Positions 51,883-61,318 are shown, counted from the stretch's first letter. The stretch is DNA of 64,000 bases from Paenibacillus urinalis (GCF_028747985.1 NZ_CP118108.1:4996001-5060000), one strand, 5' to 3'. Notes: generated by a model not told the origin, from the sequence alone. A program made the numbers and translations.

Positions 51883-54800
51883 CTATTTTCCGACCCACAC
51901 GTCTTTTGCGTACCGGCCTTCATGCTCCAGGGCGAGCAGCCAATCCGCCGCCTCCTGCGGCGTCGCTCCCCGCTCGTCGCGATATGCCTGCATCAGCGCG
52001 GCTTCGACGTCTGGCGCCATCCTGACGCCGTCTCCGCAAAGGTAAAGATGGCCTTGCTCGGATAACAAACGGATGATTTCGGCGGCGTTGCGGGACAGCA
52101 AATGCTGCACATACGTCTTGGACTTTCCTTCCATCCGCGAATAGGCGGTATGAAGCGTAACGATGCGCTCCTTCTCGTACTGCTCCAGCTCTTCCCGGTA
52201 CAGATGATCCGCCTCGCTCCGGCAGCCGAAGAACAGATGAGCCTCGCCAAGCCCGGCTCCTTGCTTCTTCAGTTCCGCCCGCGCCTGAAGGAAACCCCGG
52301 AACGGGGCCACGCCCGTTCCCGGCCCGACCATAACGATCGGCGCAGCCGGATCTTCCGGCAGACGGAAGCCCGATTCGGGCGAGCGGACGAATACGAGCA
52401 CGTCGTCGCCCGCTTGACGGCCGGCCAAGTAAGTGGAAGCGACGCCGCGATATTCGCCCAACCCGCTTCGGGCCGGCTCCCGGACGACGGCGACCGTTAT
52501 GCTTAGCCGTTCCGGCTGGACGCGCGGCGAGCTGGAGATCGAATAGTAGCGCGGCTTAAGCGGCGGGAGCAGCTCCAGAAATTTCTCGAAGGGCAGCTCG
52601 CACGCTTCGTATTTGTCGAGCAAATCCAGCATCGATACACGCGGGTTCAGAATGCGCTCCTCGTAAGCGGCCTCTTCCAGGCAGCTCTCCAACTCGCGCT
52701 TATGCGGCGGGCAGACCGTATACGCGGCCATCTCCCGCAATTGCGCGCGGGTCGCCGGCTCCTGCAGCTCCACGCAATGGCTGAGCAGATCGCCTGCGTT
52801 CACGGGACGGTTCAGCGGCAGATGCGCAGCGCCGCTCCCCTCCGCGGTCAAGATCAATTGGCTGCTCGCGTTAAGACGGAAGCGGCGAATGGCGCGGTCG
52901 ACGTTATCCTTGCCGTTAACCGGCAGCACGCCGAGGTGATCGCCCTCCCGGTATGCCGTTCCTGCCGGTACGGCGATTTCGAGATGGCGCGTGCTCCGCC
53001 CGCTGCCCTCCGACTGAAGCTCGCAGTTGTCGCGCACGTCGGCGTACGCGGCGCCGTAGGTTCGCGCGAAGGGAACGTCCGGCGGCGCGTTGACGAACCG
53101 AACGCCCAGCGCCGGCCCTTCCCGCCCCTCGTCTCCGCCGACGTTCAGCTCGAACGTTTTGCCGATATCCGCCCACAGCGCCCGCCTCCACTGCCCGAGC
53201 TGTTTTTCCGTATCGCCGCCGGCATCAGCTTCCGCCCGGGCGGAAATTCTGCGGCCGCCCTTCCTCTCAAGCAGCTCGTCGATATATCGCGGTACGCTCT
53301 GGTACGTGTTCGACCAGTTGCGGTCGCCGCAGCCGAGCACTGCGTAGCGCACGCCTTCCAGTTCCCCCGGCTTGGCCTGCTCCAGCCATTTCACGAAGCC
53401 GGCTGCATTCTGCGGAGGCTTGCCGTTATAGGACGCGGTCACGATCAGCACCGCTCCGTCCGTCGGCAGCTTGCCGGCCCAATCGTTAAGCGGCGCGACC
53501 TCGCCCTTCATGCCGAATGCGCGGGCCGAATCGGCCGCCGCCCGGGCAATGCCTTCCGCCGTTCCGAGGTTGGAGCCGTACAGCACGAGCAAGGACGTCT
53601 TCTCCGCCCCCGGCACGGCGGTCGGAGCAAGCGGCTGGCGCTCCTCCTGCTGCCCGGCGATCTCTTCAGCCGCTGCCGGAGCCGCGCTTGCCGCCGATAC
53701 TTGCCGTCCAGGACGAAGACGGACGCGCATCGTGAAGTCGCCGGGCTTAATCGTCAGCGTCTGCTTTACGTCCAGCTGATAGTCGCGGTGATCGATCAGC
53801 TCGAAATGCCTGACAATCATGCCGAGCACAAGCGTGGCCTCATACAGCGCGAACTGCATGCCGATGCAGGCGCGCTCTCCGTTGCCGAACGGCTTGTAGG
53901 CATGATTCGGCACCTTGGACGGATCCTCGAACCGCTCCGGGCGGAACGAGTCGGCATCCTCTCCCCATGCCTCTTTATCGCGATGAAGCTGCGGCAGCAG
54001 CACGCTGACGGTGTCTCCTTTTTTCATCGGATACTGCCCGCCGATCACCGTGTCCTCCTTGGCGTACAAGTCGAACCCCGGAGCGGTCGGCCACAGGCGC
54101 AGCGACTCGTTCAGAATCATGCGGATGTACTTCAGTTGGGTAACCTGCTTGTGCGTCGGGATCGATCCGGTCAGCACGCGGTCGACTTCCTCGCAGGCGT
54201 TCTTGAGCGCGGACGGATTTTTCAGCAGAAAATAGAGCGCAAACGACAGCAGGCCGCTCGTCGTCTCGTGTCCGGCAATGAGGAAGGTGATGATCTGGTA
54301 GCGGATGTTCTCATCGTCCAGCGTCTCCCCCGTCTGCGGGTCTTTGCCGCTCAGCATGCGGGCCAGCAGATCGACGTCGCCTTGGCTCCCCTTGGCCTTT
54401 CGCTCGGCGATAATTTTGTCCACCAGTTCGAACATCGTCGCGATATCTTCCTGGAACTGCCGCTTCGTCTTGACCATGAAGAAATTCTGGATGCCGAGCC
54501 GTCCGCTCCTATTCATCGCCTCGTTCAGCGCGCGCACCATGCTGACGATAAACGGGCTGTGGCTCTCCTTGTAGAAGCTGTTGAATCGATAGTTAAAACC
54601 GCATAAGCCAATCGTATCGAGCGTAAGCCGAGTCATGTCGTCAGCCACGTCGATGCTCTCGTCGGAATTCAGCCGCGCCCATTTCTGCACGAGCTGCAGA
54701 GCGATATCCGTCATCATGTCGTGGTAACCTTTCATCGCCTGCTGGCTGAACGTCGGCAGCAAAATGTTGTGCGCCTTGCGCCAGTTCGGCTCGTGCGTCC

Positions 54801-55071
54801 AGCTCGTGAACAGCCCGTCGCCGCTGAAGGCGCGCACGTTCTGCAATTCGCCGTAGACGTTCTTGTCGAACCGGGATACGTCGCACACTTCCGCCGCTAG
54901 CTTGTGTCCCGACACGACAAGCATGGAAAATCCGGGGCCCCGCAGCCGGTAGATCGGGCCGAGCTCCTCCGCCAGCTTGCACATGGACAGGGTCGGCTTT
55001 TCTTTATCGATCAAAGACAGATGGCCAAGCAAGCCGTAGGATTTCGGTTCGGGAACATAACCGGTCTTCAT
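51883..55071 (-). CDS. Self-sufficient cytochrome P450 / NADPH-P450 reductase fusion (CYP102, BM3-type)
   Basis: 1062-residue soluble monooxygenase that hydroxylates fatty acids and needs no partner. P450 part: [11 protein letters not shown] (I helix, residues 263-273), the Glu-x-x-Arg in ESLRLW (322-327) and the heme ligand Cys402 in [26 protein letters not shown] keeps the Phe that caps the active site in BM3. An Ala/Glu-rich linker leads to the FMN domain ([20 protein letters not shown]), the FAD domain ([11 protein letters not shown]) and the NADPH domain ([19 protein letters not shown]), ending DVWVGK. Start 55071 is taken where homology begins; in-frame ATGs at 55083 and 55131 also exist. 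A TetR regulator gene lies just upstream and a terminator follows. Confidence 0.95.
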   Translation of the reverse strand: MKTGYVPEPKSYGLLGHLSLIDKEKPTLSMCKLAEELGPIYRLRGPGFSMLVVSGHKLAAEVCDVSRFDKNVYGELQNVRAFSGDGLFTSWTHEPNWRKAHNILLPTFSQQAMKGYHDMMTDIALQLVQKWARLNSDESIDVADDMTRLTLDTIGLCGFNYRFNSFYKESHSPFIVSMVRALNEAMNRSGRLGIQNFFMVKTKRQFQEDIATMFELVDKIIAERKAKGSQGDVDLLARMLSGKDPQTGETLDDENIRYQIITFLIAGHETTSGLLSFALYFLLKNPSALKNACEEVDRVLTGSIPTHKQVTQLKYIRMILNESLRLWPTAPGFDLYAKEDTVIGGQYPMKKGDTVSVLLPQLHRDKEAWGEDADSFRPERFEDPSKVPNHAYKPFGNGERACIGMQFALYEATLVLGMIVRHFELIDHRDYQLDVKQTLTIKPGDFTMRVRLRPGRQVSAASAAPAAAEEIAGQQEERQPLAPTAVPGAEKTSLLVLYGSNLGTAEGIARAAADSARAFGMKGEVAPLNDWAGKLPTDGAVLIVTASYNGKPPQNAAGFVKWLEQAKPGELEGVRYAVLGCGDRNWSNTYQSVPRYIDELLERKGGRRISARAEADAGGDTEKQLGQWRRALWADIGKTFELNVGGDEGREGPALGVRFVNAPPDVPFARTYGAAYADVRDNCELQSEGSGRSTRHLEIAVPAGTAYREGDHLGVLPVNGKDNVDRAIRRFRLNASSQLILTAEGSGAAHLPLNRPVNAGDLLSHCVELQEPATRAQLREMAAYTVCPPHKRELESCLEEAAYEERILNPRVSMLDLLDKYEACELPFEKFLELLPPLKPRYYSISSSPRVQPERLSITVAVVREPARSGLGEYRGVASTYLAGRQAGDDVLVFVRSPESGFRLPEDPAAPIVMVGPGTGVAPFRGFLQARAELKKQGAGLGEAHLFFGCRSEADHLYREELEQYEKERIVTLHTAYSRMEGKSKTYVQHLLSRNAAEIIRLLSEQGHLYLCGDGVRMAPDVEAALMQAYRDERGATPQEAADWLLALEHEGRYAKDVWVGK

Positions 55072-55102
55072 CGCGCTCCACATCCTCTCCGATTGGATAT
55101 CG

Positions 55103-55682
55103 TCAGCCGCGATCCGCGTCTGCCGCCACACCGTGATACAACGTGTCGATAACCAGCTTCGCCGCCGATTTGCTGGCGATGCGCCCCTCGTGAACCTGCT
55201 GCCAGGTAACGAACAGCAGCGAATACAGCACTTCCAAAATCCAGTCCGCGCTCATATCCTCGCGGAATGCGCCCCCGCTCTGGAGCGATCGGATCGCTTC
55301 CCGGATCGGCTCCTTCACCCTTGCTTCGGCAGCGCCCATCTCTTCGCTGTAGTGAAGCGATGTTTCGTTGGCGAGGAAGTTGATCTTGTCGCCAAGCGGA
55401 ATAAGCGCTTCGATCAGCTCCCCGAATGTAATCGTCGCCGATCTCCCCGACGGGCCGAATCCGCCTTAACGTCTCCTCCACAACCTCGACCGCCCGCAGG
55501 CCGAGCTGCAGCATAAGCTGCTCCCTGCTTTCGATATAGCGGTGCAGCGTGGCGATGCCGATGCCGGCGTATTCTGCGATATCGTTTAACGAAGCGGTCG
55601 GCTTCTCGACGAGCAGTTCCGTCGCCGCGTCGAGAATGGCGCGAAGCTTCGCCTCCTTGGCTGCCGTTCTGCCGCTGCTCAT
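55103..55682 (-). pseudogene. TetR family regulator of the P450 gene, frameshifted
   Basis: The first about 85 residues are a clear TetR DNA-binding domain (AKLRAILDAATELLVEKPTA, LNDIAEYAGIGIATLHRYIE). After ..RPVGEIGDDYIR the frame turns into nonsense. One base over, ELIEALIPLGDKINFLANET.. continues to a normal TetR ligand domain ([20 protein letters not shown]) ending at 55103. One extra base in the CCCC run at 55420-55423 explains it. The intact protein would be about 192 residues. The ATG at 55682 has AAGGAGGAGG. As in other CYP102 loci, the regulator adjoins the P450 gene and probably senses fatty acids. Whether the frameshift is real or an error in the homopolymer cannot be decided here. 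Confidence 0.85.
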
Positions 55683-55710
55683 AGCTTCTTCCTCCTCCTT
55701 TTCACTGTAT

Positions 55711-55730
55711 ATGATAGTATGATCTATCAT
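55711..55730. promoter_or_regulatory. TetR-type operator upstream of the regulator gene
   Basis: Perfect 7-6-7 inverted repeat ATGATAG-N6-CTATCAT 28 bp upstream of the TetR start, followed by three direct repeats of an ATCATTTTAT-like decamer (55727-55756). A dyad of this size upstream of a TetR gene usually serves autoregulation. Confidence 0.6.
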
Positions 55731-55880
55731 TTGATATCATTTTATCTCATTTTAATTGCAATATCAACTCTGCTGCATGATGAAGGGGCTATCCCCATGA
55801 GTCAGTCCGACAAAAATGATGGACAGAAAGAATAGCCCGACGCAGTCGGGCTACAAGCTTCACCAACCTCTATTCTCTCG

Positions 55881-56415
55881 CTCCAACCCGATCCCATCCG
55901 GCTACAACCCTAAAAATGCGCCGACGCTCACTCTAACTCGCCCCCATCCGGCTGCAGCCCTAAAAATGCGCCGCGGCTCGCTCTAACCCGACCCAACCCG
56001 GCTACAGCTCTAAAAATGCGCCGTGGCTCGCTCTAACCCGATCCCAATCCGGTTGCAGCCCTAAACACACGCCGACGCTCGCTCTAACCCGCCCCAATCC
56101 GGCTGCAGCCCTAAAAATGCGCCGACGCTCGCTCTAACCCGACCCAGTCCGGCTGCAGCCCTAAACACACGCCGACGCTCGCTCTAACCCGCCCCAATCC
56201 GGCTGCAGCCCTAAAAATGCGCCGACGCTCGCTCTAACCCGACCCAGTCCGGCTGCAGCCCTAAACACACGCCGCTGCTCGCTCTAACCCGATCCCATCC
56301 GGTTGCAGCCCTAAAAATGCGCCGACGCTCGCTCTAACCCGACCCAGTCCGGTTGCAGCCCTAAACACACGCCTCGACTCACTCTAACCCGATCCCATCC
56401 GGTTGCAGCCCCGCC
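55881..56415. repeat. Array of about eleven 50-bp tandem repeats
   Basis: The start CTCTAACCCG recurs at about 55881 (variant), 55931, 55981, 56031, 56082, 56132, 56182, 56232, 56282, 56332 and 56382: a 50-bp period with one 51-bp step. Units carry either a CCCTAAAAATGCGCCGACGC core or a CCCTAAACACACGCCGACGC core. The two mostly alternate from 56082 on, so a 100-bp higher-order unit exists. A hairpin AGCCCGAC / GTCGGGCT at about 55834-55852 borders the array. Non-coding; it fills the gap between the TetR and ABC-F genes. The remaining 55731-55833 shows nothing else. Confidence 0.92.
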
Positions 56416-56425
56416 AATCCCCCTA

Positions 56426-57904
56426 TTACAGCCGCACGACCTTAGTCGCGATATTGTCGCAGAACTCGCTGTCGTGCTCCACGAACAGAAGCGTCGGCGA
56501 ATGCTCCAACAGCAGCTCTTCGATCTGCATGCGGGAGATGACGTCCACGAAGTTGAGCGGTTCGTCCCATACGTGCAGATGCGCCTGCTCGCTTAGGCTG
56601 CGCGCGATCAGCACCTTCTTCTTCTGCCCGCCGCTGTAGGCGGACATGTCCTTCTCGAACTGAACCCGGGCAAAGTCGAGCTTGCGCAAAATGGACTTGA
56701 ACAAGCTTTCGTCGATGCCGCTGCTCCTCGCGTAATCCGTCAAGCTGCCGCGCAAAAACGACGTGTCCTGCGAGACGTAGGAAATTTTGAGCTGGCTTCC
56801 CACCCTGAGCGTACCGTCGTACTCAAGCTTTTCCCCGCAAATCAGCTTGAGAATGCTCGATTTGCCGGAACCGTTCGGTCCCATTAGCGCGATTCTGTCC
56901 CCTTGCTCGACCGTGAAGCCGACGTCCTCGCACGCCGTTCTCTCCCCGTAGCGGATCGATACCCGGTCGAGCTCGACAAGCCGGCTTTTATGGTAAGCAA
57001 GCTGCGCAAGCTTCAGCTGTTCCGCATTTTCGACGTTTTTAAGCAGCTTCGACTTCTCGTCGATCGCCTCTTGCTGCCTGCGCTCCATCGATTTGGAACG
57101 CTTCATCATTTTCGCGGCCTTATGGCCGATATAGCCTCTGTCCACGAAGAAGTCGGCGTTCCGGATGCCGGTTTTCGACTTCTCCACCTCGTCCGACCAC
57201 TTGCTCGTCCGCTTGGCCGCTTCGTTCAGACGCTTGATGTCCTTCTTCAGCTTCTCGTTCTCGGCCTGCTCGAAGTTGTCCTGGCGCTGCTTATTGTCCC
57301 ACCAGTCGGAGAAATTGCCGCGCTGAATCTCGATATTCGTCTTGTTGATGGACAGAACGTGATCCACGCAGTTGTCGAGGAAGGCACGGTCGTGCGAGAC
57401 GAGAATGAAGCCTTTCTTGGCCTTCAAGTAGTCGCTCACGATTCGTCTGGCGTTCAAGTCCAGATGGTTCGTCGGTTCGTCGATCAGCAGGAAGCTGTTT
57501 TCCTTCAGAAACAGCGCGGCCAGCAGCACCTTCGTCTGTTCCCCGTTGGACAGCGATTCGAACGGACGGTACAGCACGTCGTCCGACAGCTTGAGCAGCG
57601 ACAGCTCGCGCGACAATTGCCAATACTCGTAGTCCGGCAATATTTCGTCGACGACGTCCAACGTATTGCTTTCTTTGTTCCGCACGGGGAACGGAAAATA
57701 CTCGAAATCCACGCTCGCGTGAATCGTTCCCTCATATTCGTATTTGCCCAGCAGCAGGTTGAGGAACGTCGTCTTCCCTCTGCCGTTCCTCCCCGTGAAT
57801 CCGAGCTTCCAATCGGTATCGATCTGAAAGCTCGCGTTTTCGAAAATGTTATCGTAGCTGCCGTCATAGGCGAACGTAAGGTTTTGCACATTAATTAATG
57901 ACAT
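56426..57904 (-). CDS. ABC-F ribosomal protection protein, Lsa-type
   Basis: 492-residue cytosolic twin-ATPase without membrane domain. Lsa/Vga-type ABC-F proteins dislodge lincosamides, streptogramin A and pleuromutilins from the ribosome. ATPase 1: FTGRNGRGKTTFLNLL, SLSNGEQTKVLLAAL, LLIDEPTNHLDLNAR; a long linker (about 190-300) with NFEQAENEKLKKDIKRLNEA; ATPase 2: ALMGPNGSGKSSILKL, AYSGGQKKKVLIARS, HVWDEPLNFVD. The opening MSLINVQNLTFAYDGSYDNI is close to Lsa proteins. ATG at 57904 with GGAGGG upstream; a structured leader suggests antibiotic-induced expression. Which drugs it protects against is not shown by sequence. Confidence 0.9.
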   Translation of the reverse strand: MSLINVQNLTFAYDGSYDNIFENASFQIDTDWKLGFTGRNGRGKTTFLNLLLGKYEYEGTIHASVDFEYFPFPVRNKESNTLDVVDEILPDYEYWQLSRELSLLKLSDDVLYRPFESLSNGEQTKVLLAALFLKENSFLLIDEPTNHLDLNARRIVSDYLKAKKGFILVSHDRAFLDNCVDHVLSINKTNIEIQRGNFSDWWDNKQRQDNFEQAENEKLKKDIKRLNEAAKRTSKWSDEVEKSKTGIRNADFFVDRGYIGHKAAKMMKRSKSMERRQQEAIDEKSKLLKNVENAEQLKLAQLAYHKSRLVELDRVSIRYGERTACEDVGFTVEQGDRIALMGPNGSGKSSILKLICGEKLEYDGTLRVGSQLKISYVSQDTSFLRGSLTDYARSSGIDESLFKSILRKLDFARVQFEKDMSAYSGGQKKKVLIARSLSEQAHLHVWDEPLNFVDVISRMQIEELLLEHSPTLLFVEHDSEFCDNIATKVVRL

Positions 57905-57936
57905 AAAATACATCCCTCCGCACAAATAAATAAGCC

Positions 57937-58046
57937 GCAAGAAAATTACATTCTCGCGACTCAAATAGATATACGGCTAACCCGACCCGCAAGCGGGCAG
58001 AATCAGGATATACGGTCTGAGCGAAAGAGGAATGCAATTTTCTTGC
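57937..58046 (-). promoter_or_regulatory. Structured leader (possible attenuator) of the ABC-F gene
   Basis: GCAAGAAAATTGCATTC (minus strand, 58046-58030) can pair with GAATGTAATTTTCTTGC (57953-57937) at 16 of 17 positions, enclosing 76 bases that hold a second GC-rich hairpin (CCCGCTTGCGGG). The downstream arm ends about 33 bases before the ATG. Inducible ABC-F and erm genes often have such leaders. There is no classical T-run; a four-codon frame with a GGGAG site lies near 58120, but its role is uncertain. Confidence 0.55.
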
Positions 58047-58171
58047 ACGACAAAATAAAACAGACGATCGCTTGAAGCGATATTGTTTTACCGTTCGCAA
58101 GAATAATCACATTCGATCCATTCACTCCCAACATTAGAATACGTATATCCTAACACGATCAAAGAGTCATT

Positions 58172-59521
58172 TCAACCGGACTTCTCCTCCGCATTCGTTT
58201 GAAGCAGTATCTCCTCCCCTTCCGCCAGCATCGCTTCGATCGCTTCGTCCAGCGTTTTGGAATGATCGATGACCGCGATGAGCTCGTTAACGATCGCAAG
58301 CGTAAGCTTCGCTTGAACCGGATTCGGAAGTGAAGCGAACGATTCATCTGCGTGGAGCAGAGGCTCAAGACTGTACAAGCCGGAGATGTCCCGGCCCTCC
58401 TGAGGCCGTATGAATTCGGAACGGCTGTACAGCACTTCCCTGCCCGCTCTGGACGTCACCTGGGCGAAATCGGCCGAATTGACGTATTGGACGAATTCCC
58501 ATGCCGCCCGCGCGTTGCGGGTGGTCTTGCTGATGGCGAACACGCCGTCCAGACTATACGAGCCGCTCTTCGACCGGTCGAGCCCGTCTACCGGCGCGGA
58601 GACGACGCCCCAATTGAGGGCCGAAGAGCTTAACGCCCGAATCAAATACGACTGGCTGTAAGTCATCGCCGACTGGCCGGCAAGAAACCGATTGTCCCCG
58701 GCCGTCCTCATCGTTCTGGTCAGCTCTTCGGGCGAAGGATGGCGGAACGAACCGGAGCGGAATACGTCGACGATTGCTTCGAACGGCTTTCTCCACTGCT
58801 CGCCGTCAACCGTCAACCTTGACTTCGAGGCGTCCACCAGCTTTCTATTTTGGCCGGCAAGGCTGTACAGAATGTCGAACAGCGGAGACGAGTAGCCGTC
58901 GATCGTGAATCCGTAGAGCCGGCTGTCGTCGTCCCCGGCCGTCGGAAACCGCTTCGCCAGCTCGAACAGCTCTTCCCAAGTCATCGCGTTATGAGGAAGC
59001 ATGACGCCGTGCTTCTCGAACAATTTTGCATTGTAGAAAATTCCGTAGGAAGAAAAATTCGGGCTTAGCCCGTACAGCTTACCGTCCCCTTCCTGGCGAA
59101 GAAGCGCGAGGGACACAGGCGAATAGCTGTCCAGATCGAATTTGTGCTTCTCGATCCAAGGGTCCAGTTCAAGCAGCATTCCTTCCTGGGCCAACGTTCG
59201 GTAAGTATTGCCGAGATACAAGACGTCCGGCTGATGACGTTCGATATACTTGGCATACGCCTGAGCGGCGGTCAGGGTCGGGTCGGAATACAGGTCGTCC
59301 AAGCCGATTACTTCGAAGCTCACGTTCGGATACTTGCTCCGAAACATCAATCCGTAGTCGTCGTTGAATTGCTTCTCGCTCCAATAGCCGATTCTTATCG
59401 CCGCTTCTTCCTCCGAGCCGAGCGGCGCCCACTCACCGCTTGGCGCGCTTCCGCCGTCGCAGCCTGCGACGACTAGCGCAAATGCGAGAATCGCCGATTT
59501 TATCCGGCCTATATGGTTCAT
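58172..59521 (-). CDS. Extracellular solute-binding lipoprotein (SBP2)
   Basis: 449-residue ABC binding protein. Lipoprotein signal ending LVVAGC, then IRIGYWSEKQFNDDYGLMFR, FEVIGLDDLYSDPTLTAAQA, DGKLYGLSPNFSSYGIFYNA and TWEELFELAKRFPTAGDD. The C-terminal half has FLAGQSAMTYSQSYLI and NARAAWEFVQYVNS. It is a tandem paralogue of SBP1, 37 bp downstream of it, and in the circular arrangement would stand next to the two permease genes at 24374-26214. Ligand unknown. AAGGGG lies before the ATG. Confidence 0.92.
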   Translation of the reverse strand: MNHIGRIKSAILAFALVVAGCDGGSAPSGEWAPLGSEEEAAIRIGYWSEKQFNDDYGLMFRSKYPNVSFEVIGLDDLYSDPTLTAAQAYAKYIERHQPDVLYLGNTYRTLAQEGMLLELDPWIEKHKFDLDSYSPVSLALLRQEGDGKLYGLSPNFSSYGIFYNAKLFEKHGVMLPHNAMTWEELFELAKRFPTAGDDDSRLYGFTIDGYSSPLFDILYSLAGQNRKLVDASKSRLTVDGEQWRKPFEAIVDVFRSGSFRHPSPEELTRTMRTAGDNRFLAGQSAMTYSQSYLIRALSSSALNWGVVSAPVDGLDRSKSGSYSLDGVFAISKTTRNARAAWEFVQYVNSADFAQVTSRAGREVLYSRSEFIRPQEGRDISGLYSLEPLLHADESFASLPNPVQAKLTLAIVNELIAVIDHSKTLDEAIEAMLAEGEEILLQTNAEEKSG

Positions 59522-59558
59522 GTCGAACAGCCCCTTGACCGTTTTTTCTCGCGAGCAT

Positions 59559-60571
59559 TCACGGTCTCGCCGCCTTCATCTGCGCCAGCAAAACATTGCC
59601 GTCCTCGCGCATTGCTTCGATTGCCGCGTCCAGCGTCTTGCTGCCTTCCGCCGCGGCCGTCAATTCGCTTGCGATCAACTCCACCAAGTCGACTTTAAGC
59701 CTCGGTTCGAGCGCCGCGAACTCGTCGCTCGCATTCGCGACAGGATCCAGTGTATACAGTCCCGTCACGTCGCGCTCCGACGGAGGACGGATGTATTCGG
59801 TTCTGCTGAACAGGAAGTCGGAGCTCGATTTCGACTTGATCTGGGCGAACTCCCCGGAATTGGCGTACTTGACGAATTCCCACGCCGCGCGGGGATTGGC
59901 AGACTGCCTGCTGATGACGAATGCCGGACCCGGCTCGTAGGCGCTGCTCTGCGTGCGATTAAGCGCATCGACGGGAGCGCTGACGACCGCCCAGTCGACG
60001 GAGGCATTCTCCAGTTGGCGAAGATAGAGATGATCCCGATACGTCATGGCCGACCTCCCCATCAGGAATCGGTCGTCCTCTATGAATCTCGTCCGCTTGG
60101 CGGTCTCTTCCGGCGTCGGCAAGTAGAAGGACCCGGATCGCACGACGCTGACGATCGATTCGAAAATCCCCCTCCAGGAATCGCCTTCCAGCCCGACCGC
60201 CGTCCCGTCCGCATTGAGAATTTTTCTGTTTTGCGCCATCAGGCTGTACACAATGTCCGTCAGCGGCGACGAAAATCCGTCCAACGTAAACCCGTACACC
60301 CTGTCGTTCCCTTCTCCGTCAGCCGGGAACCGCTTCGCCAGCTCGAACACTTCTTCCCACGTCATCGAATCGCGAGGCCGCTCTATCCCGTATTTCTCGA
60401 ACAAGGCGGCGTTGTAATAGAGACCGAAGCTTCTGAAATTCGGGGACAGACCATACAGCTTGCCGTCCCCCTCCTCCCGGAGCTTGGCGAGAACGGCCGG
60501 CATGTAGCCGCTCAAGTCGTACTCCTGCCGCTTGATGATCGGGTCCAGCTCCAACAGCTTGCCTTCCTCAG
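59559..60571 (-). pseudogene. SBP1, C-terminal three quarters (N-terminus at 23868-24192)
   Basis: Continuous frame from the right border, EEGKLLELDPIIKRQEYDLS, to the stop at 59559. It aligns along its length with SBP2 (QEGMLLELDPWIEKHKFDLD; GDGKLYGLSPNFRSFGLYYN; TWEEVFELAKRFPADGEGND; FLMGRSAMTYRDHLYLRQLE; NPRAAWEFVKYANSGEFAQI). It has no start codon or signal of its own and lies out of frame with the synthase fragment fused to it. Joined to 23868-24192 it gives a full-length 445-residue lipoprotein. Confidence 0.88.
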
Positions 60572-60973
60572 CTCCCGTGCAAGGTACGAGGCTTCGGGAA
60601 TTCCCGTCGGGGTATCCGTATTATTCTCAATACATTTGATCTTCCCGCCGGGCGCAAGAATAAAATCCTGCCTGGATACCCCGTGTCCAGGGACCTCCAT
60701 TCGTGCTGCTGGAATAAGGCTTGCGGGAACACCCAGCTGCTGCGTAAGAAAGGCATCCGGCAAATATCGCTGAGCAAAGCGCAGTGTACTCAGATAGATG
60801 CTGTCAATTATCTCTGACGCATACATCAGCTGCTCGATTTCTTTTTCCGAGTAACGTACTGCAGCAGGGAGACAATACTGTTTGCCGTACATCCGATGGT
60901 AGGGAATCTGTTCAGCTCTCTCCCCGGCAAAAATTTCATCATGCGGCTTATCAAATGGCAAAATTCGATTCAT
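60572..60973 (-). pseudogene. GSP-synthase-like protein, N-terminal 134 residues (rest at 22942-23865)
   Basis: N-terminal part of a glutathionylspermidine-synthase family ATP-grasp protein: MNRILPFDKPHDEIFAGERA, IPYHRMYGKQYCLPAAVRYS, LPDAFLTQQLGVPASLIPAA, and CIENNTDTPTGIPEASYLAR with the conserved Glu-Asn-Asn. After ARE the frame enters the inserted DNA and stops at 60512. The remaining 307 residues are the C-terminal part of the ORF at 22942-24192. The ATG has GGAGGA eight bases upstream and follows the lipoprotein gene by 5 bp. Such proteins (YgiC/YjfC) ligate amines to peptides in the enterics; the Gram-positive substrate is unknown. Confidence 0.9.
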
Positions 60974-60978
60974 GCGGC

Positions 60979-61317
60979 TTATCCTCCAGAGCTGAAGAAT
61001 CCGCCGCTGCCAAAGCCCTTGGAGCTGGAACTCGAGCTTGATTTATAAGTAGCTGAGGATTTGCCTGATGATGAGCTTGATCCGCTGCTGCCTCCATAGT
61101 AATAAGCTCCGCCGCCGCTCGACCCGCTGTTATCATCACAATATCCATCATTATTATAATCGTAGCAGTCATCCGAATTATTGCCGCAGCCTGCCAGCGC
61201 TACAGGGAGGGTGAGGAGAAGAGAGAAGGTCACCATCTTCTGTGCGTTTATTTTCTTAGGAGGCTTATTCGTTCTAAGTCTACTGTCTTCCGTCATTTCA
61301 GGGTTCTGTCCGTTCAT
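60979..61317 (-). CDS. Small Ser/Gly/Tyr-rich lipoprotein
   Basis: 112-residue secreted lipoprotein: basic N-region, hydrophobic core VTFSLLLTLPVALAGC, then a low-complexity chain (NNSDDCYDYNNDGYCDDNSG, GGAYYYGGSSGSSSSSGKSS) ending GFGSGGFFSSGG. No named family, but YgiB/YjfM-type lipoproteins with similar Ser/Gly-rich tails accompany GSP-synthase-like genes in enterics. The ATG at 61317 is chosen because GAGGTG lies nine bases upstream; an in-frame GTG at 61329 lies within that site. Third-last gene of the split host operon. Confidence 0.8.
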   Translation of the reverse strand: MNGQNPEMTEDSRLRTNKPPKKINAQKMVTFSLLLTLPVALAGCGNNSDDCYDYNNDGYCDDNSGSSGGGAYYYGGSSGSSSSSGKSSATYKSSSSSSSKGFGSGGFFSSGG

Positions 61318-61318
61318 C

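Larger units (their letters stand above)
23868..60571. other. About 36.7 kb foreign insert inside the GSP-synthase gene
   Basis: The left border splits SBP1|GSP and the right border splits GSP|SBP1, on the same strand. Deleting the segment rejoins the synthase (134 + 307 residues) within a compact four-gene host operon. Joining the segment's own ends restores SBP1 as 325 + 1013 = 1338 bp, an in-frame 445-residue protein against 449 for its paralogue SBP2. Both frames are restored if the two bases AG (minus strand) are duplicated at the borders (23866-23867 and 60572-60573). The interior is GC-richer than both flanks. No integrase, transposase, relaxase, replication or phage gene was found, and there are no terminal inverted repeats. 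The exact border may be off by some bases because the uninterrupted sequences are not available. Confidence 0.8.

Noticed and set aside
52702..54606. 634-residue plus-strand reading frame
   Set aside because: Antisense of the P450-reductase gene, which has complete catalytic motifs; no start site or recognisable domain on the plus strand.
55881..56415. CRISPR array or rRNA-like repeat
   Set aside because: The 50-bp units are repeated throughout with only two core variants, no unique spacers, no cas genes.
23866..60573. Integration by a serine or tyrosine integrase (classical ICE or prophage)
   Set aside because: No integrase, excisionase, phage or conjugation gene was found. A conservative reciprocal crossover at the shared GAG cannot restore both gene frames, only a 2-bp duplication can. 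No longer direct repeat of the att type is seen.
23866..60573. Simple chromosomal inversion or translocation between SBP1 and the synthase
   Set aside because: Inverting the segment would join like ends (C-terminus to C-terminus); only excision and circularisation restores both genes.
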